64,000 nt of DNA from Pseudomonas sp. TH43 (GTDB lineage: Bacteria; Pseudomonadota; Gammaproteobacteria; Pseudomonadales; Pseudomonadaceae), in the NCBI RefSeq assembly GCF_016650635.1, contig NZ_JAEKFI010000004.1:1782501-1846500 (forward strand). Reading direction: 5' to 3'. The notes beneath the pieces are model-generated. The model made no database searches. It was not told the origin of the DNA and was given only the letters and a program-made list of their open reading frames with translations. Below, piece after piece: positions 48,856-58,300 of this stretch. The translations under genes and the position numbers were made by a program. Every line of letters begins with the position of its first letter. Position 1 is the stretch's first letter.

Positions 48856-50952
48856 ATGCATCTGCCGAGCCTGCGTGCCGACCTGCAATTGTCGCCCGCG
48901 GCGCCGGCATTGGACGGCTCGCCGCGCTGGACGTTGGCCGATCCGGTGCGTGGGCGTTATTTCAAACTAGGCACGGCGGCGATGCGCCTGTTGCGCCACT
49001 GGTCACTGGGCGATGCCGAGCAAGTCTTGCGCGCGGCCAATCGCGAACCGGGCCTACTGCTGGACGGCACTGAGCTTGAGCAGTTGCTGGAGTTTCTGCG
49101 CGGTCACGATTTGATCAGCGCCATGGACGATCAGCAGCGCGCCAGTTACCGGCTCAAGGCCTTGGCGCAGAAGCAGAGCCTGTGGCAAATCCTGCTGCAT
49201 CAATACCTGTTTTTCCGCATCCCGCTATGGCGCCCGGATGCGTTTCTCAATCGCGCCTGGCCGTGGTTGGAACGCGTTGGCCCGCGCTTGCTGCGCTACG
49301 GTTTGCCGGCAACATTGGCATTGGGCGTGTTTCTGGTCTCGCGGGACTGGCAGCGTTTTGTCGGGACGTTTCCGCACCTGTTCAGCCTTGGCGGCGCGTT
49401 GGCGTTTGGCGTGGCGTTGTTCTTTGCCAAGCTCTGTCATGAGTTCGGTCATGCATTCATGGCCAAACGCGCAGGGTGTCGGGTGCAGAGCATGGGCGTG
49501 GCGTTCATGGTTTTGTTGCCGATGTTCTACACCGATGTCAGCGATGCGTGGCGGGTCAATGATCGGCGCGCGCGATTGCTGATCGGTGCTGGCGGGGTGC
49601 TGGCCGAATTGTTGTTGGCCTGTATCGCGTTGCTGGCATGGTCGTTGTTGCCGGACGGGCCGGGACGCACGGCGGCGTTCATGCTCGCCAGTGCGACATG
49701 GATCACCACGCTGGTGGTCAACCTCAATCCCTTCATGCGCTTTGACGGTTATTTTCTGATCAGTGATTTCTGGGAAGTCGACAACTTGCAGGGCCGGGCG
49801 TTTGCCCTGTGTCGCTGGCGTTTACGCGAGTTTTTGTTCGGTTATGGCGCACCCGCGCCGGAGCCTTGGTCGCCGAAGATGCAACGGCGTTTGCTGATCT
49901 GGGGGTATGGCTCGTGGTTGTGGCGTGCAGCGTTGTTTTTCGGGATCGCGTTGGCGGTCTATCACCTGTTCTTCAAAGTGTTGGGGATCTTCCTGATGCT
50001 GGTGGAGCTGGTGTGGTTCATCTTTCTGCCGATCATGCGTGAGTGGCGCCAGTGGTGGAGCCGTCGAGAGCAGGCGCACGGCCCACGCGTGTTGCTCAGT
50101 GCTGCGGCGTTGCTCGGTCTGTTGCTGGTGCTGATCGTGCCGTGGCGCAGTTCGGTGGAGTTGCCGACGATGCTTGAGGCCGGGCGCGCCAGTGCGCTGC
50201 ATGCGCCGACAGCGGCGCGGGTCAAAGCGCTGAGGGCGGCTGATGGGCAGAAGGTCGCACAGGGCGATGTGCTGATTGAGTTGGAGTCGCCGGATCTCGA
50301 GTCGCGCTTGGCGATTGTTCGCCGGGAAATCCAGGTTCAGCAGTTGCTGATGCGCCGTCAGGCCGGTCGCAGTGAAACCGCCGCGGACGCCGGCATCGTC
50401 GAGCAACGCCTGGCAGAAGCGGTGGCCGAGTACCGCGGCTTGAGCGCCCAGCGCGAACGGCTGCTACTGCGCGCACCACATGCCGGCAGCGTGCGCGATC
50501 TGCTGCCGAACCTGAGCGTCGGGCGCTGGCTGTCGACCAAGGATGCATTGGCCCGGGTCGTCGAGGATGGTGCACGCCTGCGCGGATATCTGGCCGAAGC
50601 CGAGTTGTGGCGGGTCAAACCCGGCGCCAATGGTCGGTTCATCGCCGACGATCCCATGCACCCGGCGCTCGCTGTGCAATTGAATGAAATCGACACCAAT
50701 GGCGTGGCTTACGTCGATCAGGAGGCGTTGACCTCTGATCACCACGGGCCGATCGCCGTGCGTCGCGATCAACAGCAACGCGCGGAGCCGGTGCAGGCGC
50801 AATATGGCGTGCGCCTGAGTGCATTGACGACGGCCTCGACCCCGACGCAACCATTGCGCGGCGTGGTGGTGTTGCAGGGCAGCGGCGAATCGCTGCTGGG
50901 TGTGGCGTGGCGCCGGGTGGCGGCACTGGGCGTCAGGGAAAGCGGTTTTTAG
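48856..50952 (+). CDS. M50 site-2-type metalloprotease fused to an HlyD adaptor
   Basis: This is a 698-residue polytopic membrane protein. Residues about 25-105 resemble a PqqD-like peptide-binding domain (RGRYFKLGTAAMRLLRHW). The membrane core carries the zinc motif HEFGH at 195-199 and the second metal ligand Asp297 in NLNPFMRFDGYF, so the protease site looks intact. More helices follow up to about 425, and then a periplasmic HlyD part with a lipoyl domain (HAPTAARVKALRAADGQKV), coiled coil and barrel (about 434-695). It begins directly after the previous stop codon. I infer that it takes the place of the ABC exporter, binding or trimming cargo and docking to the adaptors and a TolC. Confidence 0.8.
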   Translation: MHLPSLRADLQLSPAAPALDGSPRWTLADPVRGRYFKLGTAAMRLLRHWSLGDAEQVLRAANREPGLLLDGTELEQLLEFLRGHDLISAMDDQQRASYRLKALAQKQSLWQILLHQYLFFRIPLWRPDAFLNRAWPWLERVGPRLLRYGLPATLALGVFLVSRDWQRFVGTFPHLFSLGGALAFGVALFFAKLCHEFGHAFMAKRAGCRVQSMGVAFMVLLPMFYTDVSDAWRVNDRRARLLIGAGGVLAELLLACIALLAWSLLPDGPGRTAAFMLASATWITTLVVNLNPFMRFDGYFLISDFWEVDNLQGRAFALCRWRLREFLFGYGAPAPEPWSPKMQRRLLIWGYGSWLWRAALFFGIALAVYHLFFKVLGIFLMLVELVWFIFLPIMREWRQWWSRREQAHGPRVLLSAAALLGLLLVLIVPWRSSVELPTMLEAGRASALHAPTAARVKALRAADGQKVAQGDVLIELESPDLESRLAIVRREIQVQQLLMRRQAGRSETAADAGIVEQRLAEAVAEYRGLSAQRERLLLRAPHAGSVRDLLPNLSVGRWLSTKDALARVVEDGARLRGYLAEAELWRVKPGANGRFIADDPMHPALAVQLNEIDTNGVAYVDQEALTSDHHGPIAVRRDQQQRAEPVQAQYGVRLSALTTASTPTQPLRGVVVLQGSGESLLGVAWRRVAALGVRESGF

Positions 50953-50962
50953 GGAGAGCAGG

Positions 50963-51457
50963 ATGACGGACAACGCAGCAGTGGCGGCAGAGGGATTGGT
51001 GGTACGGCCTTCGCGGGCAACCGACGGGCCGTTTTTGCAAAGTCTGTATCAAGCGGCGCGGCCGGATCTGCAATGGATCGACGGCGAGCCGGAACACGTG
51101 CAGCAAGTCGTCGTCCAGCAGTTTCAGGTGCAAGAGCAGGGCATGGGCGACAACTACCCCAACGCCATGCACTACGTGGTGGAAAAACTCGGCACCGCCA
51201 TCGGCGCGCTGAGCACCGATTTCGGCGCCAACGAGATTCGCGTGTTGTACCTGGCGTTCATCCCGCAGGCGCGCGGCCAGGGCTTCGGCCGAGCGGTGCT
51301 GCAAGGCGTACAAAAGGCCGCGCAACAGATCCGCTGCCCGGTAGCGACCGTGGTCTGGACCAGCAACCCCCACGCGCGCCGACATTACCTGGCGCTGGGT
51401 TTCGCCGTCGAAGAGCGCAACCCCGCCGCCGAACGCCTCGTCTGGTACCCCCAATAA
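50963..51457 (+). CDS. GNAT-family N-acetyltransferase
   Basis: This is a 164-residue acyl-CoA N-acyltransferase. The acetyl-CoA loop is visible as QARGQGFGRAVLQ (about 94-106), with the preceding strand VLYLAFIP. The start at 50963 follows AGGGAGAGCAGG, 10 bases after the M50 gene stop, so it is cotranscribed with the exporter set and could acetylate a component or cargo. Equally it may be an unrelated passenger. The substrate is unknown. Confidence 0.82.
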   Translation: MTDNAAVAAEGLVVRPSRATDGPFLQSLYQAARPDLQWIDGEPEHVQQVVVQQFQVQEQGMGDNYPNAMHYVVEKLGTAIGALSTDFGANEIRVLYLAFIPQARGQGFGRAVLQGVQKAAQQIRCPVATVVWTSNPHARRHYLALGFAVEERNPAAERLVWYPQ

Positions 51458-51462
51458 TCCCC

Positions 51463-51548
51463 TGTAGGAGCTGCCGAAGGCTGCGATCTTTTGATCTTGT
51501 TGTTAAAAAAACAGAATCAAAAGATCGCAGCCTTCGGCAGCTCCTACA
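51463..51548. terminator. Long hairpin between convergent operons
   Basis: This is a perfect 33-bp inverted repeat, TGTAGGAGCTGCCGAAGGCT and onward (51463-51495) and its complement (51516-51548), with an AT-rich loop. It lies between the convergent GNAT and DUF6916-type genes and probably works as a bidirectional terminator. The sequence belongs to a common Pseudomonas interspersed hairpin family (GGAGCTGCCGAAGGCTGCGA) distinct from the REP types. Confidence 0.85.
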
Positions 51549-51557
51549 CGAAACGAG

Positions 51558-51869
51558 TCAGTTAAAGGTGATGTGGAAGTAACCCAGCGCGGGGTCCCGG
51601 CCCATCGGGGGGACGCGCGAGACGAAGATGTCCTGCATTCGCCCCAGTTCCGGTAACTCCAGGGCACACAAGCCGTCGACAAACTCAGTCGGTTCCAGAC
51701 TGCTCAGTTCGACGCTGAACGGCATGCGCTCGCTGTAGCGCATTTTCGCCAAGGGCTTTTCTTCAAGGTGTTCGATGTGAAATTGCAACGCAGTGCCGTC
51801 GGGCAGGTGCAGGGTGCCGATCCGTCCGAGCAATGCCTGGAAATGTTGGCTTTGAACCGTTTGCAGCAT
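51558..51869 (-). CDS. Small conserved protein (DUF6916-like) beside the tail-collar gene
   Basis: This is a 103-residue protein without signal or membrane segment. Its fold looks beta-rich, with alternating hydrophobic residues (TALQFHIEHL) and a conserved-looking end (GYFHITFN). I associate it with the small family that accompanies tail-collar (microcystin-dependent-like) proteins. GGAG precedes the start. It is downstream of the collar gene in a two-gene operon. The function is unknown. Confidence 0.65.
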   Translation of the reverse strand: MLQTVQSQHFQALLGRIGTLHLPDGTALQFHIEHLEEKPLAKMRYSERMPFSVELSSLEPTEFVDGLCALELPELGRMQDIFVSRVPPMGRDPALGYFHITFN

Positions 51870-51922
51870 GGTCTCGCTCCAGCCAGTTGGGAGGCCGGGG
51901 GAGAAGATCCCCCGGCGATCGG

Positions 51923-52510
51923 TCAGTTGCGCGAAGGAAATATGCCCTGCAGGGCGATGCTGAAGTTGAGCACCAGATACGGGTTCATGATCGGCAGGGG
52001 CAGGCCATTGCCGGTCGGCGTGATGGTCCCGCTGATGGTGGTGGCTGCGCCTTTGAGCGGTACCGGAGATGCGCCCTGAGCGTCGGAAAAAATATTCGCC
52101 AGGCCCGGCCCGGTACCAGAAGCGCCGATGTAGGCGTTGGTCGCAGTCGGCGCGCCCGCCGGGTTACTGGCCGGGTTGGCCAGTTGCACGGTGGTGGTGG
52201 CCGTGAGCCCGGCCAGGGTGTGGGTGTGGGTCGGCAAGTTGCTGAGGGTGGCGGTGACTTGCTCGGCGCCAGAAATTTCCCCCATCACCCTCGGTGTCAG
52301 GCCGGGGCCGTTGCCTTGGCAGATCGGCAGGCGGCTTTGCAGGTTGGGCAACCCGAACGTTTGCTGGCCGTTGCCTCCATACACCGTCCCCAGCAATGCA
52401 AACAGCGCCTGGTTCTGGTTGATTCCGATGATCTGACCGTTGCACAAGGCCCAGCCGCTGGGCGCATAGTTGAAGGCAAACGTCAGAACAGTGCCCATGT
52501 AAACGTCCAT
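51923..52510 (-). CDS. Phage tail-collar-domain protein (MdpB/microcystin-dependent-like)
   Basis: This is a 195-residue protein. The tail-collar domain is at the N terminus (about 5-60: FNYAPSGWALCNGQI, then YGGNGQQTFGLPNLQSRLP), followed by a Thr/Ala/Gly-rich beta region and a hydrophobic end (NPYLVLNFSIALQGIFP). Such proteins form trimeric fibre-like structures and occur in bacteria in small operons outside prophages. No other phage gene is nearby. ATG 52510, preceded by GAGGA, is preferred to an ATG 72 bases upstream. The role is unknown; a surface or secreted fibre is possible. Confidence 0.8.
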   Translation of the reverse strand: MDVYMGTVLTFAFNYAPSGWALCNGQIIGINQNQALFALLGTVYGGNGQQTFGLPNLQSRLPICQGNGPGLTPRVMGEISGAEQVTATLSNLPTHTHTLAGLTATTTVQLANPASNPAGAPTATNAYIGASGTGPGLANIFSDAQGASPVPLKGAATTISGTITPTGNGLPLPIMNPYLVLNFSIALQGIFPSRN

Positions 52511-52750
52511 AAAGTCCTCATCCTTCTGATTGGTTGTTGGCGGGCCGCTAGTGGGTTCAGGCTGCTGCTGTTGCCTTGGCACTCCGTGGCCAGGTCACGC
52601 CACGCCAGAGCGTAGACGCGGATCGGCAAGGTTGCCGGATGTCGTGAAAGCGCAAACCGGCATCGACGATTCTTGTGCGACTGACCTAAAGTGACTGGCA
52701 GGTTTACGGATTCATACGGTCGTAGTGTCGTGGCGCGGCGAGAGGCAGCA

Positions 52751-54331
52751 ATGGCGGTAAACAGAGTAACGCCGGTGGGCGACACCCAGGATCCACACGC
52801 GACGCCAGGGTCGTGGTTTGGCAGCTTGCGCGTGATTCGTTGGGTCAGAGAACACTGGCTGTTGCCGATCCTGCTACTGGCGGCGGCCGTACGCTTTTAC
52901 GATCTGACGGCCGCCGCGGTGTGGGGCGATGAGGGTTCGAGCCTGTTGCTGGCGCAATATTCGCTGGGCGAGATCTGGCACCACGCGGCGTTCGACGTGC
53001 ATCCGCCGCTGTACTTCATGTTGCTGCACGGCTGGATCGAGCTGTTCGGCGACGGCATTCTCGCGATCCGCAGCCTCAGCGCACTGGCAGGCATTGCGGC
53101 CGTCGGGCTGGGCATCTGGCTGGTGGATCGACTGGCCACTCGCCGCGCGGCGATGCTCGCCGGTTTACTGCTGGCGCTGTTGCCGACGGCGGTGCGCTAC
53201 AGCCAGGAAGTGCGCATGTACTCGCTGCTGGGCTTGCTGCTGCTCGCCGCGACACTGGCGTTGGTCTACTGGATCCGGCGTCCGCAACGGCATCGTTACC
53301 TGGTGTTTTATGCGCTGTTGATGGGCGCCGCGTTTTACACCCATTACTTCGCCGTGCTGGCGGCGCTGTGTCACTGGATTTATCTGGGCGTGATCCGCGT
53401 GCAGCGCGGTTATCGATTCCGCCACATCCAACGTCCGGCCTGGTGGCTGGCGAATCTGGCGATTGTCGTGTTGTACCTGCCCTGGTTACCCAACCTGCTC
53501 GATCTGACGCAGCACATGGAGCAGCTCAAAGTTGGCGGCGATGTGGGCTGGGAACCGCCGGTGACGTTGAGTTCGCTGCCGTCAATGATCTGGTCCTGGC
53601 TGATTCAGGACGATGGCGAGAATTTGCCCGTGGCGGTTTTCGCCGCATTACCGTTGGCGCTGCTGGCCTTGGCGGCGGTGGCGGTGATCCGCGATCGCAG
53701 CGTGTCACGTGGCAGCGTTTTGTTGGCGTTGTACACCGGCCTGCCGCTGGTGCTGGTGTTTGCGGTGTCGTTCATCACGCCAGTGTTCATCGAGCGTTAT
53801 CTGACCGCCTATGCGCTGGGCCTGCCGTTGCTGGCGGCGCTGGCCATCGACCGTTTGTACAGCCGCGTGCGGGTGTTGGCGTTGGCGGTGCTGATGTCGC
53901 TGGTCGGGGTCGAGTGGGTGGGAGTCAGCAACAACGCCACGGTCGACAGCAATGATCAGCTAGATCGGGTGGTGAATTACGTCAATCTGCATTTTCAGCC
54001 TGGCGATCAAATCATCACCAGCGACATGCTCTGGTACCTCAGTTACGTCTACTACGACCGCACCGGCGCGCACGTGCGCCTCTTCACGCCACCCGCCGCC
54101 GATGGTCACTCGACGCGGCCGAACGATTATGGATTTGGCACGCTGGTAACCGCCGACGTCTATCTCGACAGCCTTGCCGAAGTGGCTGGCAGTCCTCGGG
54201 TCTGGCTGATCGGCGCGCTCGACGAGCCGGCAGAGTTTCTGCCATTGCCCGCGGCGTGGAAGGTTCGCGCAGAAGTCCACGCCGGGGGCGTGCAGGCGCG
54301 ATTATTCACGGCGAATTCGAGCGGCGAATGA
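52751..54331 (+). CDS. GT39-type membrane glycosyltransferase
   Basis: This is a 526-residue polytopic inner-membrane enzyme of the PMT/ArnT-like GT-C fold. The catalytic acidic pair is Asp60-Glu61 (WGDEG) in the first periplasmic loop, followed by HPPLYFMLLHGW (near 100), typical of GT39. About ten helices precede a soluble periplasmic C-terminal domain (about 400-526). It should transfer a sugar from a polyprenyl carrier to a periplasmic acceptor. ATG 52751, after GAGAGG, is preferred to a GTG 60 bases upstream. Its position before the sulfotransferase and adhesin genes suggests that it could glycosylate the adhesin; this is inference. Confidence 0.82.
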   Translation: MAVNRVTPVGDTQDPHATPGSWFGSLRVIRWVREHWLLPILLLAAAVRFYDLTAAAVWGDEGSSLLLAQYSLGEIWHHAAFDVHPPLYFMLLHGWIELFGDGILAIRSLSALAGIAAVGLGIWLVDRLATRRAAMLAGLLLALLPTAVRYSQEVRMYSLLGLLLLAATLALVYWIRRPQRHRYLVFYALLMGAAFYTHYFAVLAALCHWIYLGVIRVQRGYRFRHIQRPAWWLANLAIVVLYLPWLPNLLDLTQHMEQLKVGGDVGWEPPVTLSSLPSMIWSWLIQDDGENLPVAVFAALPLALLALAAVAVIRDRSVSRGSVLLALYTGLPLVLVFAVSFITPVFIERYLTAYALGLPLLAALAIDRLYSRVRVLALAVLMSLVGVEWVGVSNNATVDSNDQLDRVVNYVNLHFQPGDQIITSDMLWYLSYVYYDRTGAHVRLFTPPAADGHSTRPNDYGFGTLVTADVYLDSLAEVAGSPRVWLIGALDEPAEFLPLPAAWKVRAEVHAGGVQARLFTANSSGE

Positions 54332-54481
54332 GGTATGCCGAAACAAAAACGTTTCACCTAAAAATTCGCGATTAAAAATTAACCTTTTAGTTCTTTTTGC
54401 TCTGATTTGATGTCAAAACACTACTAGTCGCAGGGTTGCCGTTGAACTACGCTTTGTCGGACAAAAGGACTTCCGATTACG

Positions 54482-55327
54482 GTGAAGGGATTGCAACAGT
54501 TCCACTTTATCTCCGGCTTGCCGCGCTCAGGCTCGACCCTGCTTTCTGCGATCCTTTTGCAGAACCCGCGCTTTCACGCCGGCATGACCAGCCCGGTCGG
54601 TTCGCTGTTCTCCAGTGTCCTCGAGCAATGCAGTGCCGGCAGCGAATTCGGCGCCGTCATCGACACCCAGATGCGCCGTCGTCTGTTGCGCGGTCTGTTC
54701 GATTCCTTCTACGCCGACAAGGTCGACAAACCGGTGGTGTTCGACACCAACCGGCAGTGGAGCGCCCGACTGCCGGCGATCAACGACCTGTTTCCCAAGG
54801 CCAGGGTCATTGCCTGTGTGCGCAACGTCGCTTGGGTAATGGACAGCCTCGAGCGGCTGTACCGCGCCAATCCCTATGAAAACACCAAGTTGTTCGGCGA
54901 TGCCGTTGAACGCAACACGGTCTATAGCCGCTGCGAAACCCTGGCCCAGCGCAATCGGCTGGTCGGTTTTGCCTGGGCGGCGCTCAAGGAAGCCTATTAC
55001 GGCGAACATGCCGACTCGCTGTTGATCATCGACTACGACTTGCTGACCCAGGCCCCGGAGCGGGTGCTGCGGCTGGTCTACGAGTTCATCGGCGAGCCGT
55101 GGTTCGAACACGACTTCGAACACCTGGCTTATGACGCCCCGGAATTCGATCAGGCCCTTGGCGTGGCTGGCCTGCACAAGGTCAAACCCAAGGTCGCCCT
55201 GCAGTCGCGCCGCACTATCCTGCCGCCTGACCTGTTCAAGCAATACGCGGATTTGTCCTTTTGGCTCGATGGCTCAGCCAGCGCCGCCAATGTCATTCGT
55301 ATGAAGTCCGACGCCGCGCTCAGTTGA
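54482..55327 (+). CDS. PAPS-dependent sulfotransferase
   Basis: This is a 281-residue cytoplasmic sulfotransferase. The 5'-phosphosulfate loop is SGLPRSGST at residues 11-19, and the 3'-phosphate site is RNVAWVMDSLER (Arg114, Ser122). It begins with GTG after an AT-rich 150-base region that probably holds a promoter. It lies 56 bases before the DUF4347 adhesin gene, with a terminator hairpin overlapping its stop. An APS kinase, which makes the donor PAPS, lies 8 kb downstream in the same set. The acceptor could be the adhesin, a glycan or a small molecule. Confidence 0.83.
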   Translation: MKGLQQFHFISGLPRSGSTLLSAILLQNPRFHAGMTSPVGSLFSSVLEQCSAGSEFGAVIDTQMRRRLLRGLFDSFYADKVDKPVVFDTNRQWSARLPAINDLFPKARVIACVRNVAWVMDSLERLYRANPYENTKLFGDAVERNTVYSRCETLAQRNRLVGFAWAALKEAYYGEHADSLLIIDYDLLTQAPERVLRLVYEFIGEPWFEHDFEHLAYDAPEFDQALGVAGLHKVKPKVALQSRRTILPPDLFKQYADLSFWLDGSASAANVIRMKSDAALS

Positions 55328-55340
55328 TCGCGGCGTTTTT
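55312..55340 (+). terminator. Terminator overlapping the sulfotransferase stop codon
   Basis: CGCCGCG (55312-55318) lies within the last sulfotransferase codons and pairs with CGCGGCG (55329-55335), followed by TTTTT (55336-55340). The TGA stop (55325-55327) is in the loop. Translating ribosomes would mask the left arm, so it may act as a partial, translation-sensitive terminator before the adhesin gene. Confidence 0.7.
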
Positions 55341-55383
55341 CATTGATGCGTTACGTACAGTCGTTCGATTTCGGGTGAGCAGC

Positions 55384-58300
55384 ATGTGGTGGAGCAAGCA
55401 AAAGTCGCGGGTATCCGGGGGCCAACGGACGCTGGCTGCGCCAATGATCATGTCGCTGGAACCACGCATGCTGTTCGATGGCGCGGTCGCCGCAACCGTC
55501 GCCGATACGGCCGCCCAAGCGGATAGTCACCCGACCGCCGATGCCGCCAAGGCACCGGCAACCGATCATCCGGCGGCGAGCAAGGACACCCACGGTCAGG
55601 CCGACGCCACCCCGGCCGCCAGCCCCGTCGCCGTGCCGGGCCAAAGCGTGGTGTTCGTCGACTCCCGGGTGAAGGATGCCGACAGCCTGCTCAAAGGCGT
55701 CGCGCCCGGCACGCAAGTGGTCAAGCTCGATGCGAGCAAGGACGGTTTGCAGCAGATCGCCGATTACCTCAGTCAGCATCAGGGCGTCAGTTCGGTGCAG
55801 ATCATTGCTCACGGCAATGCCGGTGATCTGTGGCTGGGCAACAGCTATCTGTCTGCCGACAACGTCGCGCAACGCAGCGCGATCCTCGGCGAGATCGGCA
55901 AGGACATGAATGTCGGCGGCGACATCCTGATCTACGGCTGCTACACCGCTGAAGGCGATCGCGGTTTGAGTTTCGTTGATTCGCTGGCGCAACTGACCGG
56001 TCGCGATGTGGCGGCTTCGAACAACCGTACCGGCGTCGGTGGCGACTGGGATCTGGAGATCGCCACCGGCAACATCGAAAGTGCCAACGTGCTGTCGACC
56101 AAGGCCATGAGTGAATATCAGTGGGGCTTGGCCACGTGGACCGCTACCAACAATGCGAACACCGGGGTCGGCTCGCTGCGCGCAGCCCTGGCTTCGGCGC
56201 AGAACGGCGATATCGTCACCTTCAGTTCCGGCATGACCGTGCAGCTGACTTCCGAATTGCTGATCAACAAGAACATCACCGTCGATGGCGACCTGAACAA
56301 TGACGGCGTCGCCGATGTGACCCTCGATGGTCAATACAAGACTCGCGTGGTGGAAGTCACGTCTGGCAGCACCGTGACACTTGATGGTCTGGTGATCACT
56401 CGCGGCCTGGTTTCGGGCAACGGCGGCAATGGCGGCTACGGGGCGACCGGCGCCATGGGCGGCGGGATTTTCAACGCCGGTATTCTCACGCTGAACAACG
56501 TCTCGGTCACCGGCAACGCAGCGGCGGGCGGTGGCGGTGGCGGTGGTGTCACGGGCGCCAACTATGGCGGCGGTGGGGGCGGCGGCGGCGGCCTTGGCGG
56601 TCAGGGTGGCGGCCATGGCGGCACTGCCGGGCCCGGCACCGGCACACTGGGCGGTCAGGCCGGCAGCGGCGGCGTTGGCGGTTACGGTGGCGGTTACGAC
56701 GCAACGCACATGGGCGGTCGCGGTGGCTCCACGACGGGCGGCGTCGGCGGGGTTGGCACGGCCGATTACAGCAACGGTGGCAATGGCGGCACGGCCAGCA
56801 ACGGCACCATTTCCATTGGCGGCGGTGGTGGCGGTTCTGGCTGGGACAAGGTCGGTGGCGTCGGCGGCAATGCCGCCGGCGGTATTTACAACGCCTCGAC
56901 CGGCACCCTGAAAATCGTCGGCACCTCGGTCATCAGCAACAACATCGGCGCAGGCGGCGGTGGTGGCGGCGGCAGCGGTCTGGGCAGCAACAATCTGAAC
57001 GGCGGCGATGGCGGGCGCGGCGTCGGCGCGATCTGGAACCAGGGCGGAACGGTATTGATCACCGCCGCCAACTTCAACGCCCTCAGCGGCAACGCTGCCG
57101 GCAGCGGCGCCGGCGGCACGGAACTCGGTGGCGGTGTGTCGGGTACTGTTCCGTTGGCCTACGCGGCGATCTACACCAGCGGCGGTACGCTCAACACCGC
57201 TTACGTGGAGCCGCCGACCGCCACCATCGTGGTCGCCGACACCGCGCTGAAAATCGGCGAAACCTCGCTGGTGACCATCACCTTCAGCCGCGCCGTAAAC
57301 GGTTTTACCAACGCCGACCTGACCATTGCCAACGGCACGCTGACCAATGTGTCCAGCGCCGACGGCGGTATCACCTGGACGGCAACCTTTACGCCGACCA
57401 ACAACATTACCGACACCACCAACCTCATCACCCTCGACAACACCGGGGTGACGGCGGTGTCCGACAGCGTGGCAGGCGTCGGCACTACCAACTCCAACAA
57501 TTACGCGATCGATACCCAGCGACCGACCGCAACCATCGTGATGGCAGACACCGCCCTGAAAATCGGCGACACCTCGCTGGTGACCATCACGTTCAGCGAG
57601 GCAGTGAGCGGTTTCACCAACGCCGACCTGACGATTGCCAACGGTACGCTGACCAACGTCAGCAGCGCCGACGGCGGCATCACCTGGACCGCGACGTTCA
57701 CCCCGAACGCGAGCATTACCGATGCCACCAACCTGATTACCCTGGACAACACCGGGGTGGCGGATCTGGCCGGCAACGCTGGCAGCGGCACCACCGATTC
57801 GGCCAATTATGTGGTCGACACCGTGCGGCCGACCGCGACCATTGTCGTTGCCGACACCAATCTGGCGGCAGGCGAAACCTCTGTGGTGACCATCACCTTC
57901 AGCGAAGCGGTGAGCGGCTTCACCACCGCCGACCTGACCGTGGCCAACGGCACCTTGAGCGGACTGAGCAGCAGCGACGGCGGCATCACCTGGACCGCCA
58001 CGCTGACGCCAACCACGAGCGTCACCGACACCACCAACCTGATCACTCTGGACAATACCGGGGTCAATGACCTGGCCGGCAACGCCGGCACTGGCAGCAC
58101 CAACTCCAACAACTATGCGATCGACACCGCACGGCCGACGGCGACCATCGTGGTCGCCGACAACGCGCTGAAAATCGGCGAAACCTCGCTGGTCACCATC
58201 ACCTTCAGCGAAGCGGTGACCGGGTTCACCAACGCCGACCTGACGATTGCCAACGGCACGTTGACGGCGGTCAGCAGCAGCGACGGCGGCATTACCTGGA

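Noticed and set aside
51923..52510. The tail-collar gene considered as a prophage marker
   Set aside because: No integrase, terminase, capsid, tail tube or lysis gene is near, and no att-like repeats are seen.
55384..55900. The N terminus of the DUF4347 protein checked for a LapG cleavage site
   Set aside because: Only DTAAQ is present, no TAAG, and there is no retention-module sequence like that of LapA.
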